This document shows positions 31,456 through 41,117 of a stretch of 64,000 bases of DNA, one piece after another. A program made the position numbers and the translations under genes. Position 1 is the stretch's first letter. Every line of letters begins with the position of its first letter. This stretch comes from Mycolicibacter nonchromogenicus. Lineage in GTDB: Bacteria > Actinomycetota > Actinomycetes > Mycobacteriales > Mycobacteriaceae. The stretch is taken from NCBI RefSeq assembly GCF_002101775.1, contig NZ_LQPI01000033.1, positions 143,691 through 207,690 of the forward strand, written 5' to 3'. The notes below the pieces were generated by a model. The model saw only the letters and a list, made by a program, of their open reading frames with translations, was not told the origin of the DNA and did not search any database.

Positions 31456-31941
31456 CTACGTCAGCGCCGCGACGCGGTCGGACAGCTCCTGCTGCGACAT
31501 CGCCGACGTCGGGTTGTTCACGAATGTCGACGTGCCATCGGAGCGCTCGAAAACGTAGGCGGGCTGCCACGGCACCCCGAAGCGCGTCCAGATGGAACCG
31601 TCGGCGTCGTTGAGGTTGGCGAAGTTCAGGTGGTACTTGGCCGCGAAGGCGCGCATCGACGCCACATCCGAGCGTCCCGCCACCCCGATGAACGTCACCC
31701 GGGGGTTGGCGGCCGCGACCTGGCTGACCGACGGCGCCTCGGCGTTGCAGAACGGGCAGCTCGGCTGCCAGAACCACAGCACCGCGGGCTTGCCCTGCAG
31801 GCTGGCGCCGTTGAACGGGGTCCCGTCGATGGTGGTGGCGGTGAACTGCAATCGGTCATCGGCGGCGGTGGCGGCCGGCGGGCAGCCCAGCCCGACGACC
31901 AGCGCGGCGACGGCGGAAACGATCAGCGTGTAGATCCTCAT
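31456..31941 (-). CDS. mpt53: Secreted DsbE-like disulfide protein MPT53
   Basis: 161-aa exported thioredoxin-fold protein closely resembling MPT53 (Rv2878c). Sec signal peptide MRIYTLIVSAVAALVVGLG with an Ala-x-Ala site near residue 26, then RLQFTATTIDGTPFNGASLQGKPAVLWFW, NAEAPSVSQVAAANP and VPWQPAYVFERSDGTSTFVNNPTSAMS. MPT53 oxidises thiols of secreted proteins. Here the active site is PSCPFC, with Ser in place of the usual Trp before the first Cys. Start ATG 31941. Confidence 0.9.
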   Translation of the reverse strand: MRIYTLIVSAVAALVVGLGCPPAATAADDRLQFTATTIDGTPFNGASLQGKPAVLWFWQPSCPFCNAEAPSVSQVAAANPRVTFIGVAGRSDVASMRAFAAKYHLNFANLNDADGSIWTRFGVPWQPAYVFERSDGTSTFVNNPTSAMSQQELSDRVAALT

Positions 31942-32037
31942 ATAAGGCACCACGATCACGACCGGCCAATGGTTCACCCGCAGCCGGGGCGTGCGGCGCG
32001 CCGCCGGGTGTCGGTGCGGCGGTTTATGGTGGCCGCG

Positions 32038-35000
32038 ATGGGACTGCACCTGCACCGCGCCGAGCGCACCGACGTCCTCGCCGACGGCCTCGGTGCGCTG
32101 CTGGCGACGCCGCCGGCCGACCCGTTCGCCCAGGAGCTGGTGCTGGTGCCCGCGCGCGGGGTCGAGCGCTGGCTCTCCCAGCGCCTGTCACACGTGCTGG
32201 GTGCCGGGCCCGACGGCGACGGGGTGTGCGCGGGTGTCCAGTTTCGCAACCCGACCTCGCTAATCGCCGAGATCACCGGAGCCGGCGACGACGATCCGTG
32301 GTCCCCGGACGCCATGACCTGGCCCCTGCTGGCGGTTATCGACGCGAATCTGGATGCGCCGTGGTGTGCCACGCTGGCAAAGCATTTGGGCCACGGCGAC
32401 TCCACCCCCGAAGGGGAGCTGCGCCGCGGCCGGCGCTATGCGGTGGCACGCCGGCTGGCCGGACTGTTCGCCTCATACGCCCGCCAGCGTCCGCAGCTGC
32501 TCGTCGACTGGGGCGCCGGGCAGGCCACCGACGGCGCCGGCGGGCCGTTGCACGACGACTTGGCCTGGCAGCCCCCGCTGTGGCGGGCGCTGGTGGCCGC
32601 CATCGGAATCGATCCCCCGCACATCCGGCATCGCGAGACCCTCACGCGGCTGCGCCAGGCACCGACCGAGACCCTGCCGGCCCGGCTGTCGTTGTTCGGG
32701 CACACCCGGTTGGCGTGCACCGACATCGAGTTGCTGCAGGCGCTGGCCACCCATCACGACCTGCACCTGTGGCTGCCGCACCCCTCCGATGCGCTGTGGC
32801 ACGCACTTAGTGACGTGCACGGCGCCGTCGCGCGTGCCGACGACCAAACCCGGCATCGCGCCCACCACCCCCTACTGGAAACCCTCGGTCGCGACCTTCG
32901 TGAGCTGCAGCGCGGCCTGCCCGCCGCGCCCGACAGCGATGAATACCTGGGCGCCGCAATGCGACCGGACACACTCTTGGGCTGGCTGCAGTCCGATCTG
33001 AGCGCCAATGCGCTGCGCCCCGACGGCCGCCGCCACACCCCAGCCGACCGCTCGGTACAGGTGCACAGTTGCCACAGCCCGGCCCGTCAAGTCGACGTCC
33101 TGCGCGAAGTCCTACTCGGCCTGCTGCACGACGATCCGACGCTGGAGCCCCGCGACATCGTGGTGATGTGCCCCGACATCGAGACCTATGCGCCGTTGAT
33201 CGTCGCCGACTTCGGTCTGGGCGAGCTGGTCGGCGACACCCACCCCGCGCACCGGTTGCGGGTGCAGCTCGCCGACCGGGCACTGACCCAGACCAATCCG
33301 CTGCTGGCCGTGGCCGCCGAGCTGCTCGAGATCGCCGACAGCCGCGCCACCGCCACCGCCGTGCTCAACCTCGCCCACGCCGACCCGGTGCGGGCGCGGT
33401 TCGGCTTCACCGACAACGATCTGGACCAGATCACCACCTGGGTGCGTACCGCCAACATCCGCTGGGGCTTTGATCCGCACACCCGTGAGCGCTACGGGCT
33501 GTCACACATCGTGCACAACACCTGGCGATTCGGCCTGGACCGCATCCTGACCGGCGTGGCGATGTCCGACGACTCGCAGGCCTGGCTGGACACCGCACTG
33601 CCCCTCGACGACGTCGGCAGCAGTCAGGTGGAGTTGGCCGGGAAACTCGCCGAGTTCGTGGCGCGCTTGCAGTCGGCGGTCGAGACGTTGGAGGGCACCC
33701 GGCCACTAGAGGAGTGGATCACCGCGTTGCGCGAGGGAGTCGCTGAGCTGGCCGATCCCGGCAGTGAGGCCTGGCAGAGCGCGCATCTGCAGCGGGAGCT
33801 GGCGCAGGTGCTCGACGACGCCGGGATGCGCCGCGGTACCGCACTGCGACTGCCCGATGTGCGCGTGCTGATGGCCGGGCATCTGGCCGGGCGCCCAACC
33901 CGCGCCAACTTCCGCACCGGCACGCTGACGGTGTGCACCATGGTGCCGATGCGGTCGGTGCCGCACCGGGTGGTGTGCCTGCTCGGTGTCGACGACGGGG
34001 TGTTCCCGCGCCTGGACCTGCCCGACGGCGACGACGTGCTGGCGCGGCGACCGATGACCGGTGAGCGTGACATCCGTTCGGAGGACCGCCAATTGCTGCT
34101 GGATGCGATCACCGCCGCCACCGACAAGCTGGTGATCACCTACACCGGCGCCGATGAACACAGCGGCCACCCCCGCCCGCCCGCCGTCCCGCTGGCCGAG
34201 TTGATCGACACTTTGGACCAGACCACACCCGAACCGGTACGTGAGCACCTGGTCGTGGAGCATCCGCTGCAGCCGTTTGACGTCAAGAACGTCGAACCTG
34301 GCCGGCTGATCCCCGAGGTGCCGTTCACCTTCGACCCGACGGTGCCGCTGGCCGCCCGAACGGCCGCCGGAACCCGCCGCGCCGCAACGCGGTTCATCAC
34401 CGACTCGCTGCCCGCACCGCCGCCGGAAGACGTTTCACTCGTCGACCTGCTGAAATTCCTCAAGGACCCGGTCAAGGGTTTTTTCAGTGCGCTGAACTAC
34501 ACGCTGCCGTGGGAGGTCGACGAGGTCGAGGACGGCATGCCCGTCGAGATCGACGCGCTGGGCGAATGGGCGGTCGGCAATCGGATGCTGCACGACATGC
34601 TGCTGGGCGCCGATCCGGCCAACGCCATAGCAGCCGAGTGGCGCCGCGGAAGCCTGCCGCCCGGCCAATTGGGTTGGCGCACCGCCAAACAGATCCGCGA
34701 CCGCGTCGTTCAGTTGGCGGCCGCGGCGCTCGAATATCGCCACGGTGCGCCGTCGACCTACGACATCGATCTGGATCTCGGCGGCGGGCGCCGGCTGACC
34801 GGCACCGTCACCCCGGTCTTCGACACCACCACGGTGTCGGTCAACTACTCCAAACTGCGGGACACCCACTTGTTGCAGGCCTGGATCCCGCTGGTGGCGC
34901 TGGCTGCTCAGCGTCCGGGTGTCGAATGGACCGCGCGCTGCATCGGCCGGGACCGTGGCGGCGAACGTGCCCTGCAGCGGGTGCTCGAAGCGCCGCCCAA

Positions 35001-35337
35001 GCCGATCGACATCCTGCGGGAGCTGGTGTGGCTCTACGACATCGGCCGCTGCGAGCCACTGCCGCTGCCGATCAAGACCTCGTTCGCGTGGGCCGAGAAA
35101 CGCCACGCCGGCCGCGACCCGGTGTCGTACGCGAGCAGTAAATGGACCACCAATCGCTACCCCGCCGAGGACGCCGAGCCCGCCAGTGTTCGGGTGTGGG
35201 GCCCGCGCGCACCGTTCGACGTGCTGCTGGGCCCGCCACGTCCGGGTGAGGAGATCGATGGTGAGGACACCCGACTGGGCGCGCTGGCGGCCCGGTTGTG
35301 GCTACCGCTGCTGCGCGCGGAACGGCGGGTGCGCTGA
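32038..35337 (+). CDS. recC: Exodeoxyribonuclease V gamma subunit RecC
   Basis: 1099-aa RecC, homologue of Rv0631c. Family blocks: LHLHRAERTDVLADGLGALL, ELVLVPARGVERWLSQRLSHVLG, RRYAVARRLAGLFASYARQRP, RLSLFGHTRLACTD and a C-terminal YASSKWTTNRYPAEDAEP. RecC is the inactive-helicase scaffold that recognises Chi-like sequences and splits the strands in RecBCD. ATG 32038 matches the family N-terminus; the frame is open further upstream over the mpt53 promoter. Its stop overlaps the recB start (TGATG). Confidence 0.95.
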   Translation: MGLHLHRAERTDVLADGLGALLATPPADPFAQELVLVPARGVERWLSQRLSHVLGAGPDGDGVCAGVQFRNPTSLIAEITGAGDDDPWSPDAMTWPLLAVIDANLDAPWCATLAKHLGHGDSTPEGELRRGRRYAVARRLAGLFASYARQRPQLLVDWGAGQATDGAGGPLHDDLAWQPPLWRALVAAIGIDPPHIRHRETLTRLRQAPTETLPARLSLFGHTRLACTDIELLQALATHHDLHLWLPHPSDALWHALSDVHGAVARADDQTRHRAHHPLLETLGRDLRELQRGLPAAPDSDEYLGAAMRPDTLLGWLQSDLSANALRPDGRRHTPADRSVQVHSCHSPARQVDVLREVLLGLLHDDPTLEPRDIVVMCPDIETYAPLIVADFGLGELVGDTHPAHRLRVQLADRALTQTNPLLAVAAELLEIADSRATATAVLNLAHADPVRARFGFTDNDLDQITTWVRTANIRWGFDPHTRERYGLSHIVHNTWRFGLDRILTGVAMSDDSQAWLDTALPLDDVGSSQVELAGKLAEFVARLQSAVETLEGTRPLEEWITALREGVAELADPGSEAWQSAHLQRELAQVLDDAGMRRGTALRLPDVRVLMAGHLAGRPTRANFRTGTLTVCTMVPMRSVPHRVVCLLGVDDGVFPRLDLPDGDDVLARRPMTGERDIRSEDRQLLLDAITAATDKLVITYTGADEHSGHPRPPAVPLAELIDTLDQTTPEPVREHLVVEHPLQPFDVKNVEPGRLIPEVPFTFDPTVPLAARTAAGTRRAATRFITDSLPAPPPEDVSLVDLLKFLKDPVKGFFSALNYTLPWEVDEVEDGMPVEIDALGEWAVGNRMLHDMLLGADPANAIAAEWRRGSLPPGQLGWRTAKQIRDRVVQLAAAALEYRHGAPSTYDIDLDLGGGRRLTGTVTPVFDTTTVSVNYSKLRDTHLLQAWIPLVALAAQRPGVEWTARCIGRDRGGERALQRVLEAPPKPIDILRELVWLYDIGRCEPLPLPIKTSFAWAEKRHAGRDPVSYASSKWTTNRYPAEDAEPASVRVWGPRAPFDVLLGPPRPGEEIDGEDTRLGALAARLWLPLLRAERRVR

Positions 35338-38300
35338 TGGAACGCTTCAATCTGCTGGGCCCGCTGCCGGCCCGTGGCACCACCACGGTGCTGGAGGCCA
35401 GCGCCGGCACCGGTAAGACATTCACGCTGGCCGGTCTGGTGACCCGCTATCTGGCGGAGGGCGACGCCAAGCTGGACGAGATGCTGCTGATCACGTTCAG
35501 CCGCGCGGCCACCCGGGAGCTGCGGGACCGGGTGCGTCGCCAACTGGTGGAGACGTTGGCCGCCCTCGACGGCACCGGCACGCAGCAGCCCAATGAGCTG
35601 GTCGAGCATCTGTGCAGCGGCAGCGCCGAGGATCGGCAGCAGCGCCGGCGCCGGCTGCGTGACGCGCTGGCCGGTTTCGACGCGGCGACCATCGCCACCA
35701 CCCATCAGTTCTGTCATCTGGTGCTCAAGTCGCTGGGCATCGCCGGTGACACCGGCGTCGGTGTCGAGTTGGTGGAAAGCCTTGACGACCTGGTGGTCCG
35801 GGTCGTTGACGACCTGTACCTGGCGAAGTTCGGCGCGGAGCGCGACGAGGTGGCACTGAGTTATGCCGACGCGCTGAAACTCGCGCGGGAGGTGGTCGCC
35901 GACCCGTATGCCCAACTGCGCCCGCAGGATCCCGAACCCGACACGGTGGCCGAGGTGCGGCTGCGCTTCATCGACGCGGTCTGCACCGAGTTGGAGCTGC
36001 GCAAACGCCAGCTCGGGGTATTGGGGTACGACGACCTGCTGCGCCGGCTTGCCGGTGCGCTGGAGCCCGAGGATTCACCGGCCCGCAAACGGATGCGGCA
36101 ACGCTGGCCGATCGTGATGGTCGACGAATTCCAGGACACCGACCCCATCCAGTGGCAGGTGATCGAACGCGGGTTCGTCGGGCATTCGGCGGTGGTGCTG
36201 ATCGGCGACCCCAAGCAGGCGATCTACGGTTTCCGCGGCGGCGACATCTACACCTATCTGCAGGCGGCGCGCACCGCCGGGCAGCAGCGCACCCTGGCGG
36301 TCAACTGGCGCAGCGACTCGGCGCTGGTCGATGCGCTGCAGACGGTGATGGGCGGTGCGGCGCTGGGTGATCCGCAGATCGTCGTGCACGACGTCGAGGC
36401 CGCGGTCGCCGGAACGCGCCTGGCCGGGGCGCCCAGCACCGCGCCGTTTCGGCTGCGGGTGGTGGGCCGCGCGACCTTCGGCGTCGGCGCCGACCGTTAC
36501 GTCCCGATGCCCAAGCTGCGCCGTCACATCCCCGACGATCTGGCCGCCGACGTCGCCGCGCTGTGGGCCAGCGGCGCGACCTTCGACGGCCGGCCGATCA
36601 GCCCGGGCGACGTGGCGGTGATCGTCGAGAACAGCAAGGACGCGACCGCCTGCCAAGAAGCCCTGCTGCGGGCCGGGATTCCGGCGGTGTTCACCGGCGA
36701 CGCCGACGTGTTCGCCTCGGCGGCGGCCGCCGACTGGTTGTGTCTGCTGGAGGCGTTCGACGCCACGCATCGCAGCGGGCTGGTGCGCGCCGCCGCGGCC
36801 ACGGTGTTCTTCGGCCACACCGCCGCCGCGCTGGCAGAGGGCGGGGATGCGTTGACCGACAAGGTCGCATCCACCTTGCGGGACTGGGCCGATGAGCTGC
36901 GGTTGTACGGACCGGCGGCAGTGTTCGAGGCGGCGCAATTGGCCGGTCTCAAGCGCCGACTGCTGGGCGAGTACGGCGGCGAGCGCACCCTGACCGATTT
37001 GGCGCATGTGGCGCAGCTGCTGCATGAGGTCGCGCACGCCGAGCGGCTGGGCCTGCCGGCGTTGCGGGATTGGTTGCGCCGCCAGTGCAGCGACAGAACC
37101 GGCGGTGGGCAGCACAATCGTCGGCTGGACTCCGACGCCGAAGCCGTGCAGATCCTGACGGTGTGGGGCTCCAAGGGTCTGCAGTTCCCGATCGTGTACC
37201 TGCCGTTCGCGTTCAACCGGCACATGTTCGACGACGTCGTCCCGCTCTACCACGACGATGACGGGGCCCGCTGCCGGCACGTCGGCGGGCCGGACAGTGC
37301 CGACCACTTCGAAGTGGAACGGCTGAGCCGAGCCGAGGCCTCCCGCAACGACATTCGGCTCGCCTACGTGGCGCTGACCCGCGCGCAGTCACAGGTGGTG
37401 GCGTGGTGGTCGGCGTCCTACGACGAACCCAACGGCGGCCTGTCCCGGCTGCTGCGGGGCCGCTGCCGCGGCGAGGCTCCGGTGCCGGATCGCTGCGAGC
37501 CCAAGCCGTCGGATGACGAGGCGCTGAGTTGTTTCCGGGAGTGGGAGGCCGCCGGCGGTCTGGTGATCGAGGAGTCGGTGATCGCCCCGCTGGCCCCGGT
37601 GGCCCCGGCACCAGCCCCGGATGACTTGCAGGCACGGCATTTCCACCGGCACATCGATACCGGCTGGCGGCGCACCTCGTATTCGGGGCTGATCCGCCAT
37701 GCCAGTGAGGTCGGCGCGGACGGGTCCGGGGTGCACAGCGAGCCGGAGCTGACCGCCCGCGACGACGAGGCCGACGACGTGCCGGTGGCGGTTGAGCCGC
37801 CGCCGGTCGGGGCGGATCTGGTCTCGCCGATGGCCGAGCTGCCCGCCGGGGCGGCGTTCGGCTCACTGGTGCATGCCGTGTTGGAGACGGCCGATCCGTT
37901 CGCCGCCGACTTGGCCGCCGAGCTGGAAGCCCAGGTACGCCTGCACGCCGCCTGGTGGTCGGTGGACGCCGAGCCTGCCGCGCTGGCCGCGGCGCTGGTG
38001 CCCCTGCACGATACCCCGCTGGGTCCACTGGCCGGCGGGCTGACGCTGCGCGACATCGGCACCCGGGACCGGTTGCGGGAACTGGATTTCGAGATACCGC
38101 TGGCCGGCGGGGATGTTCGCGACGCGGCGGCCGACGTGCGCCTGGCCGAGGTCGGGACGCTGCTGCGCGAGCACCTGCCCGCCGATGATCCATTCGCCCC
38201 GTACGCCGACCGGCTGGCCACCGAGGCGCTGGGCGGCCAGCCGCTGCGCGGCTATCTGTCCGGGTCGATCGATGTGGTGCTGCGGGTGCCCGAGCAGCGC

Positions 38301-38630
38301 TTCCTGGTGGTCGACTACAAGACCAACCGGCTCGGCGACACCGCCGCCGACTACGGCTTCGACCGGTTGACCGCGGCCATGCTGCATTCGGACTATCCGC
38401 TGCAGGCGCTGCTGTATACCGCGGTGCTGCACCGCTTCCTGCGGTGGCGGCTGCCCGGCTATGACCCCGAGCAGCATCTGGGCGGGGTGCTGTATCTGTT
38501 CGTGCGCGGCATGTGCGGACCGGACACCCCGGTCATCGACGGGCACCGTGCCGGGGTGTTCGACTGGAAGCCGCCGACGGCACTGGTGGTGGCGTTGTCG
38601 GACCTGTTGCACGCAAGGCGGGCGGCATGA
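35337..38630 (+). CDS. recB: Exodeoxyribonuclease V beta subunit RecB
   Basis: 1097-aa helicase-nuclease, homologue of Rv0630c. UvrD-type Walker A ASAGTGKTFT at 21-30, motif II VDEFQDTDPIQW, GDPKQAIYGFRGGDIYTY, and the C-terminal RecB nuclease motif VVDYKTNRLGD near residue 991. 3'-5' motor and nuclease of RecBCD; in mycobacteria this complex mainly serves single-strand annealing. ATG overlaps the recC stop; the recD start overlaps its stop (ATGA). Confidence 0.95.
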   Translation: MERFNLLGPLPARGTTTVLEASAGTGKTFTLAGLVTRYLAEGDAKLDEMLLITFSRAATRELRDRVRRQLVETLAALDGTGTQQPNELVEHLCSGSAEDRQQRRRRLRDALAGFDAATIATTHQFCHLVLKSLGIAGDTGVGVELVESLDDLVVRVVDDLYLAKFGAERDEVALSYADALKLAREVVADPYAQLRPQDPEPDTVAEVRLRFIDAVCTELELRKRQLGVLGYDDLLRRLAGALEPEDSPARKRMRQRWPIVMVDEFQDTDPIQWQVIERGFVGHSAVVLIGDPKQAIYGFRGGDIYTYLQAARTAGQQRTLAVNWRSDSALVDALQTVMGGAALGDPQIVVHDVEAAVAGTRLAGAPSTAPFRLRVVGRATFGVGADRYVPMPKLRRHIPDDLAADVAALWASGATFDGRPISPGDVAVIVENSKDATACQEALLRAGIPAVFTGDADVFASAAAADWLCLLEAFDATHRSGLVRAAAATVFFGHTAAALAEGGDALTDKVASTLRDWADELRLYGPAAVFEAAQLAGLKRRLLGEYGGERTLTDLAHVAQLLHEVAHAERLGLPALRDWLRRQCSDRTGGGQHNRRLDSDAEAVQILTVWGSKGLQFPIVYLPFAFNRHMFDDVVPLYHDDDGARCRHVGGPDSADHFEVERLSRAEASRNDIRLAYVALTRAQSQVVAWWSASYDEPNGGLSRLLRGRCRGEAPVPDRCEPKPSDDEALSCFREWEAAGGLVIEESVIAPLAPVAPAPAPDDLQARHFHRHIDTGWRRTSYSGLIRHASEVGADGSGVHSEPELTARDDEADDVPVAVEPPPVGADLVSPMAELPAGAAFGSLVHAVLETADPFAADLAAELEAQVRLHAAWWSVDAEPAALAAALVPLHDTPLGPLAGGLTLRDIGTRDRLRELDFEIPLAGGDVRDAAADVRLAEVGTLLREHLPADDPFAPYADRLATEALGGQPLRGYLSGSIDVVLRVPEQRFLVVDYKTNRLGDTAADYGFDRLTAAMLHSDYPLQALLYTAVLHRFLRWRLPGYDPEQHLGGVLYLFVRGMCGPDTPVIDGHRAGVFDWKPPTALVVALSDLLHARRAA

Positions 38631-40366
38631 GCGAGTTGTTGGAGTGGCGGGTGGCCACCGGTGCCACCGGTCTGCTGCGGGAGTTCAACCTGGCGGGCGT
38701 GCTCGATGCCGCCGATGTCCATGCCGCCCAACGCATCACCGCATTGGCTGGTGAACCCGACGAGACGGTGGGCTTGGCGCTGGCACTGACGGTGCGCGCA
38801 CTGCGGCACGGGTCGGTGTGTCTGGACCTGTCGACGGTGGCCGCCGACACCGACGGCGCGGAGGTGTCCTGGCCGGAGCCGCAGGCGTGGCTGACCGCGG
38901 TGCGCGACAGTCGCCTCGTGCAGGCGCAGGTGTTGCGGCTCTATGACGGCCGGCTGCTCTACCTCGACCGGTATTGGCGTGAGGAGGAGCAGGTCTGCAC
39001 CGACCTGCTGGCGTTGTCGGCGCCCGGGACGGTACCGGCGCAGTTGCCCGCCTTTGAGCGACTCTTCCCGCCCGGCAAGTTCGATGAGCAGCGTGCGGCC
39101 GCCGAAATCGCGCTGTCGCAGCCGGTCACGGTGCTCACCGGTGGACCGGGAACCGGCAAGACCACCACGGTGGCGCGACTGTTGGCGCTGTTGGCCGAGC
39201 ACGCCGAGCAGTCCGGGACGCCCCGGCTGCGGATCGCGTTGGCCGCCCCGACCGGTAAGGCCGCAGCCCGGCTGACCGAGGCGGTCGCCGCGGAGGTGGC
39301 CGCGCTGGATCCGGTGGATCAGACGCGACTGGCCGGGCTGGGTGCCACCACGTTGCACACCCTGCTGGGTTCGCGGCCGGACAGCTCGGTGCGGTTCCGC
39401 CACAACCGGGCCAACCGGCTGCCGCACGATGCGATCGTCGTCGACGAAACCTCGATGGTGTCGCTGACGCTGATGGCCCGGCTGCTGGAGGCGATGCGCC
39501 CGGATGCCCGGCTGATTCTGGTGGGCGACGCCGATCAGTTGGCCTCGGTGGAAGCCGGCGCTGTGCTGGCCGATCTGGTGGACGGGCTGGCGGCGCGGCC
39601 GGACACCCGGGTGGCGACGCTGCGGACCTCGCACCGGTTCGGGGAGTCGATCGGCGCGCTGGCGGTGGCGATCCGTGACGGCGACGCCGATACGGCGATC
39701 GCCCTGCTGACTGCCGGCGGCGAGCACGTGGAGTGGATCGATACCGACCACGCACCGGACGTGGCCGAGCGGTTGGCGGCTCTGGTGGTGCCGCATGCCT
39801 TGGCGGTGCGTCAGGCCGCCCTGCTCGGTGATGCCGCTGTGGCGGTGGCGACGTTGGACGAGCACCGGTTGTTGTGTGCGCACCGAGAGGGCCTGCACGG
39901 GGTGCGGCACTGGAATCAGCAGATCCGCCGCCTGGTGGCCGAGCAGACCGGTGACCCGATGTGGACCGAGTGGTATGCCGGACGACCGTTGCTGGTGACC
40001 GCCAACGACTACGGGCTCGGGCTGCGCAACGGGGACACCGGGGCCGTCGTGGTGCGCAACGAGGGGCTGCGCGCGGTGATCTCGACGGCGTCCGGGCCGC
40101 TGGAGTTCGCCACCAGCCGGCTGGCCGAGGTCGAGACCATGTATGCGATGACGATCCACAAGAGCCAAGGCAGCCAGGCCGGGGAGGTGACGGTGCTGAT
40201 GCCGCCGGTCGAGTCGCGGCTGTTGACCCGGGAGTTGTTCTACACCGCGGTGACCCGCGCCAAGACGAAGGTGCGGGTGGTGGGGTCGGAGGCCTCGGTG
40301 CGGGCCGCGCTGGGTCGCCGGGTGGTGCGGGCGTCCGGCCTGGCGCTGCGCCTGCGGGAGGCGTGA
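38627..40366 (+). CDS. recD: Exodeoxyribonuclease V alpha subunit RecD
   Basis: 579-aa SF1B helicase, homologue of Rv0629c. Walker A LTGGPGTGKTTTVARLL near residue 170, APTGKAAARLTEAV, DAIVVDETSMVSLTLMARLLEAM (motif II), VGDADQLASVEAGAVLADL, and the C-terminal MYAMTIHKSQGSQ motif. 5'-3' motor of RecBCD. Four-base overlap with recB. Last gene of the operon. Confidence 0.95.
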   Translation: MSELLEWRVATGATGLLREFNLAGVLDAADVHAAQRITALAGEPDETVGLALALTVRALRHGSVCLDLSTVAADTDGAEVSWPEPQAWLTAVRDSRLVQAQVLRLYDGRLLYLDRYWREEEQVCTDLLALSAPGTVPAQLPAFERLFPPGKFDEQRAAAEIALSQPVTVLTGGPGTGKTTTVARLLALLAEHAEQSGTPRLRIALAAPTGKAAARLTEAVAAEVAALDPVDQTRLAGLGATTLHTLLGSRPDSSVRFRHNRANRLPHDAIVVDETSMVSLTLMARLLEAMRPDARLILVGDADQLASVEAGAVLADLVDGLAARPDTRVATLRTSHRFGESIGALAVAIRDGDADTAIALLTAGGEHVEWIDTDHAPDVAERLAALVVPHALAVRQAALLGDAAVAVATLDEHRLLCAHREGLHGVRHWNQQIRRLVAEQTGDPMWTEWYAGRPLLVTANDYGLGLRNGDTGAVVVRNEGLRAVISTASGPLEFATSRLAEVETMYAMTIHKSQGSQAGEVTVLMPPVESRLLTRELFYTAVTRAKTKVRVVGSEASVRAALGRRVVRASGLALRLREA

Positions 40367-40414
40367 GGTTTCTCGGATCCCGAGCTGTCATACCCCCGGA
40401 TTACCGTCGCGACC

Positions 40415-40723
40415 ATGGGGACTCGCAAGCAGTCGGGCGGCAACGGAACGGGCTTCGCCATTCTCGTGGTCATCGCGCTGCTGTGGTGGCTGCGCTGGCT
40501 CATTCTGGCCGGCGCCGTGATCGCCCTGGCCGTGTGGGTCACGCGTCGGCTGATGCGCAGCTACGCCGAGTACCGCGCCTCTGAGGTGAAGCGGCTGGCC
40601 GAGATCCGGTGGCGCGCCGATGTTCAGAACGCCCAGGTGTTGCGCGGTGACCCGCACGGGTTCTTCGGGCAGTACCCCCTGCCGGATCCGGAGCTGATTC
40701 CCCGCTGGTACCGCGCCGGTTAG
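40415..40723 (+). CDS. Small membrane protein of unknown function
   Basis: 102 aa, unrecognised. One long hydrophobic stretch, residues 13-43 (GFAILVVIALLWWLRWLILAGAVIALAVWV), is followed by a charged cytosolic tail ending GFFGQYPLPDPELIPRWYRAG. Probably one or two membrane passes. Starts 48 bp after recD with ATG 40415; no clear ribosome binding site. Could be transcribed with recCBD. Confidence 0.65.
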   Translation: MGTRKQSGGNGTGFAILVVIALLWWLRWLILAGAVIALAVWVTRRLMRSYAEYRASEVKRLAEIRWRADVQNAQVLRGDPHGFFGQYPLPDPELIPRWYRAG

Positions 40724-40739
40724 GCGCGTGGTCGGGGGC

Positions 40740-40975
40740 GGTTCGGCTCGCCCGTTCGGCACGCCCTCGCGCCGCGTCCGCCGTGTCGTCGCGCCCGTTC
40801 GGACAAAGTCCGGCATGCCCTCGTGTCCTTTCGGCGTGTCGTCGCGCCCGTTCGGCATGCCGGCGCCCCGTCCGCATGCCCTCGCGCCCGCTCGGCATGC
40901 CCTCGCGCCCGTTCGGCATGCCCTGGCGCCCTTTCGGCGTGTCGTCGCGCCCGTTCGGCGTGTCGCCGAGCCGGA
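40740..40975. repeat. 21-bp tandem repeat array
   Basis: About ten imperfect copies of a 21-bp unit, CGCGCCCGTTCGGCATGCCCT with variants ending GTGTCGT. Because 21 is a multiple of three, open frames on both strands encode heptapeptide repeats (SRPFGMP, PNGREGM), which explains the long spurious ORFs. No ribosome binding site supports any of them. Likely a variable-number repeat between the small membrane protein and the NYN gene. Confidence 0.75.
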
Positions 40976-40988
40976 CCATATGGACTGT

Positions 40989-41058
40989 TGCCCGCCTTTG
41001 AGCGACAAATCGCGCCCACCCCGCGTCGCCCACCCCGTTTGTCGCTCAGAGGCGGGCA
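40989..41058. repeat. Inverted-repeat hairpin (locus B) related to locus A
   Basis: Arms of 21 bp (40989-41009 with 41038-41058; TGCCCGCCTTTGAGCGACAA and the complement of TGCCCGCCTCTGAGCGACAA), one mismatch, separated by 28 bp rich in CGCCCACCCCG. The same sequence forms the ends of the 360-bp element at 28959-29318. It lies 60 bp before the NYN gene. Confidence 0.8.
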
Positions 41059-41117
41059 TCTCCCCCATCCCCGCCAACCCGTTATGGATGGGGCCATTGG
41101 TGCGCCACACTGGAGCC

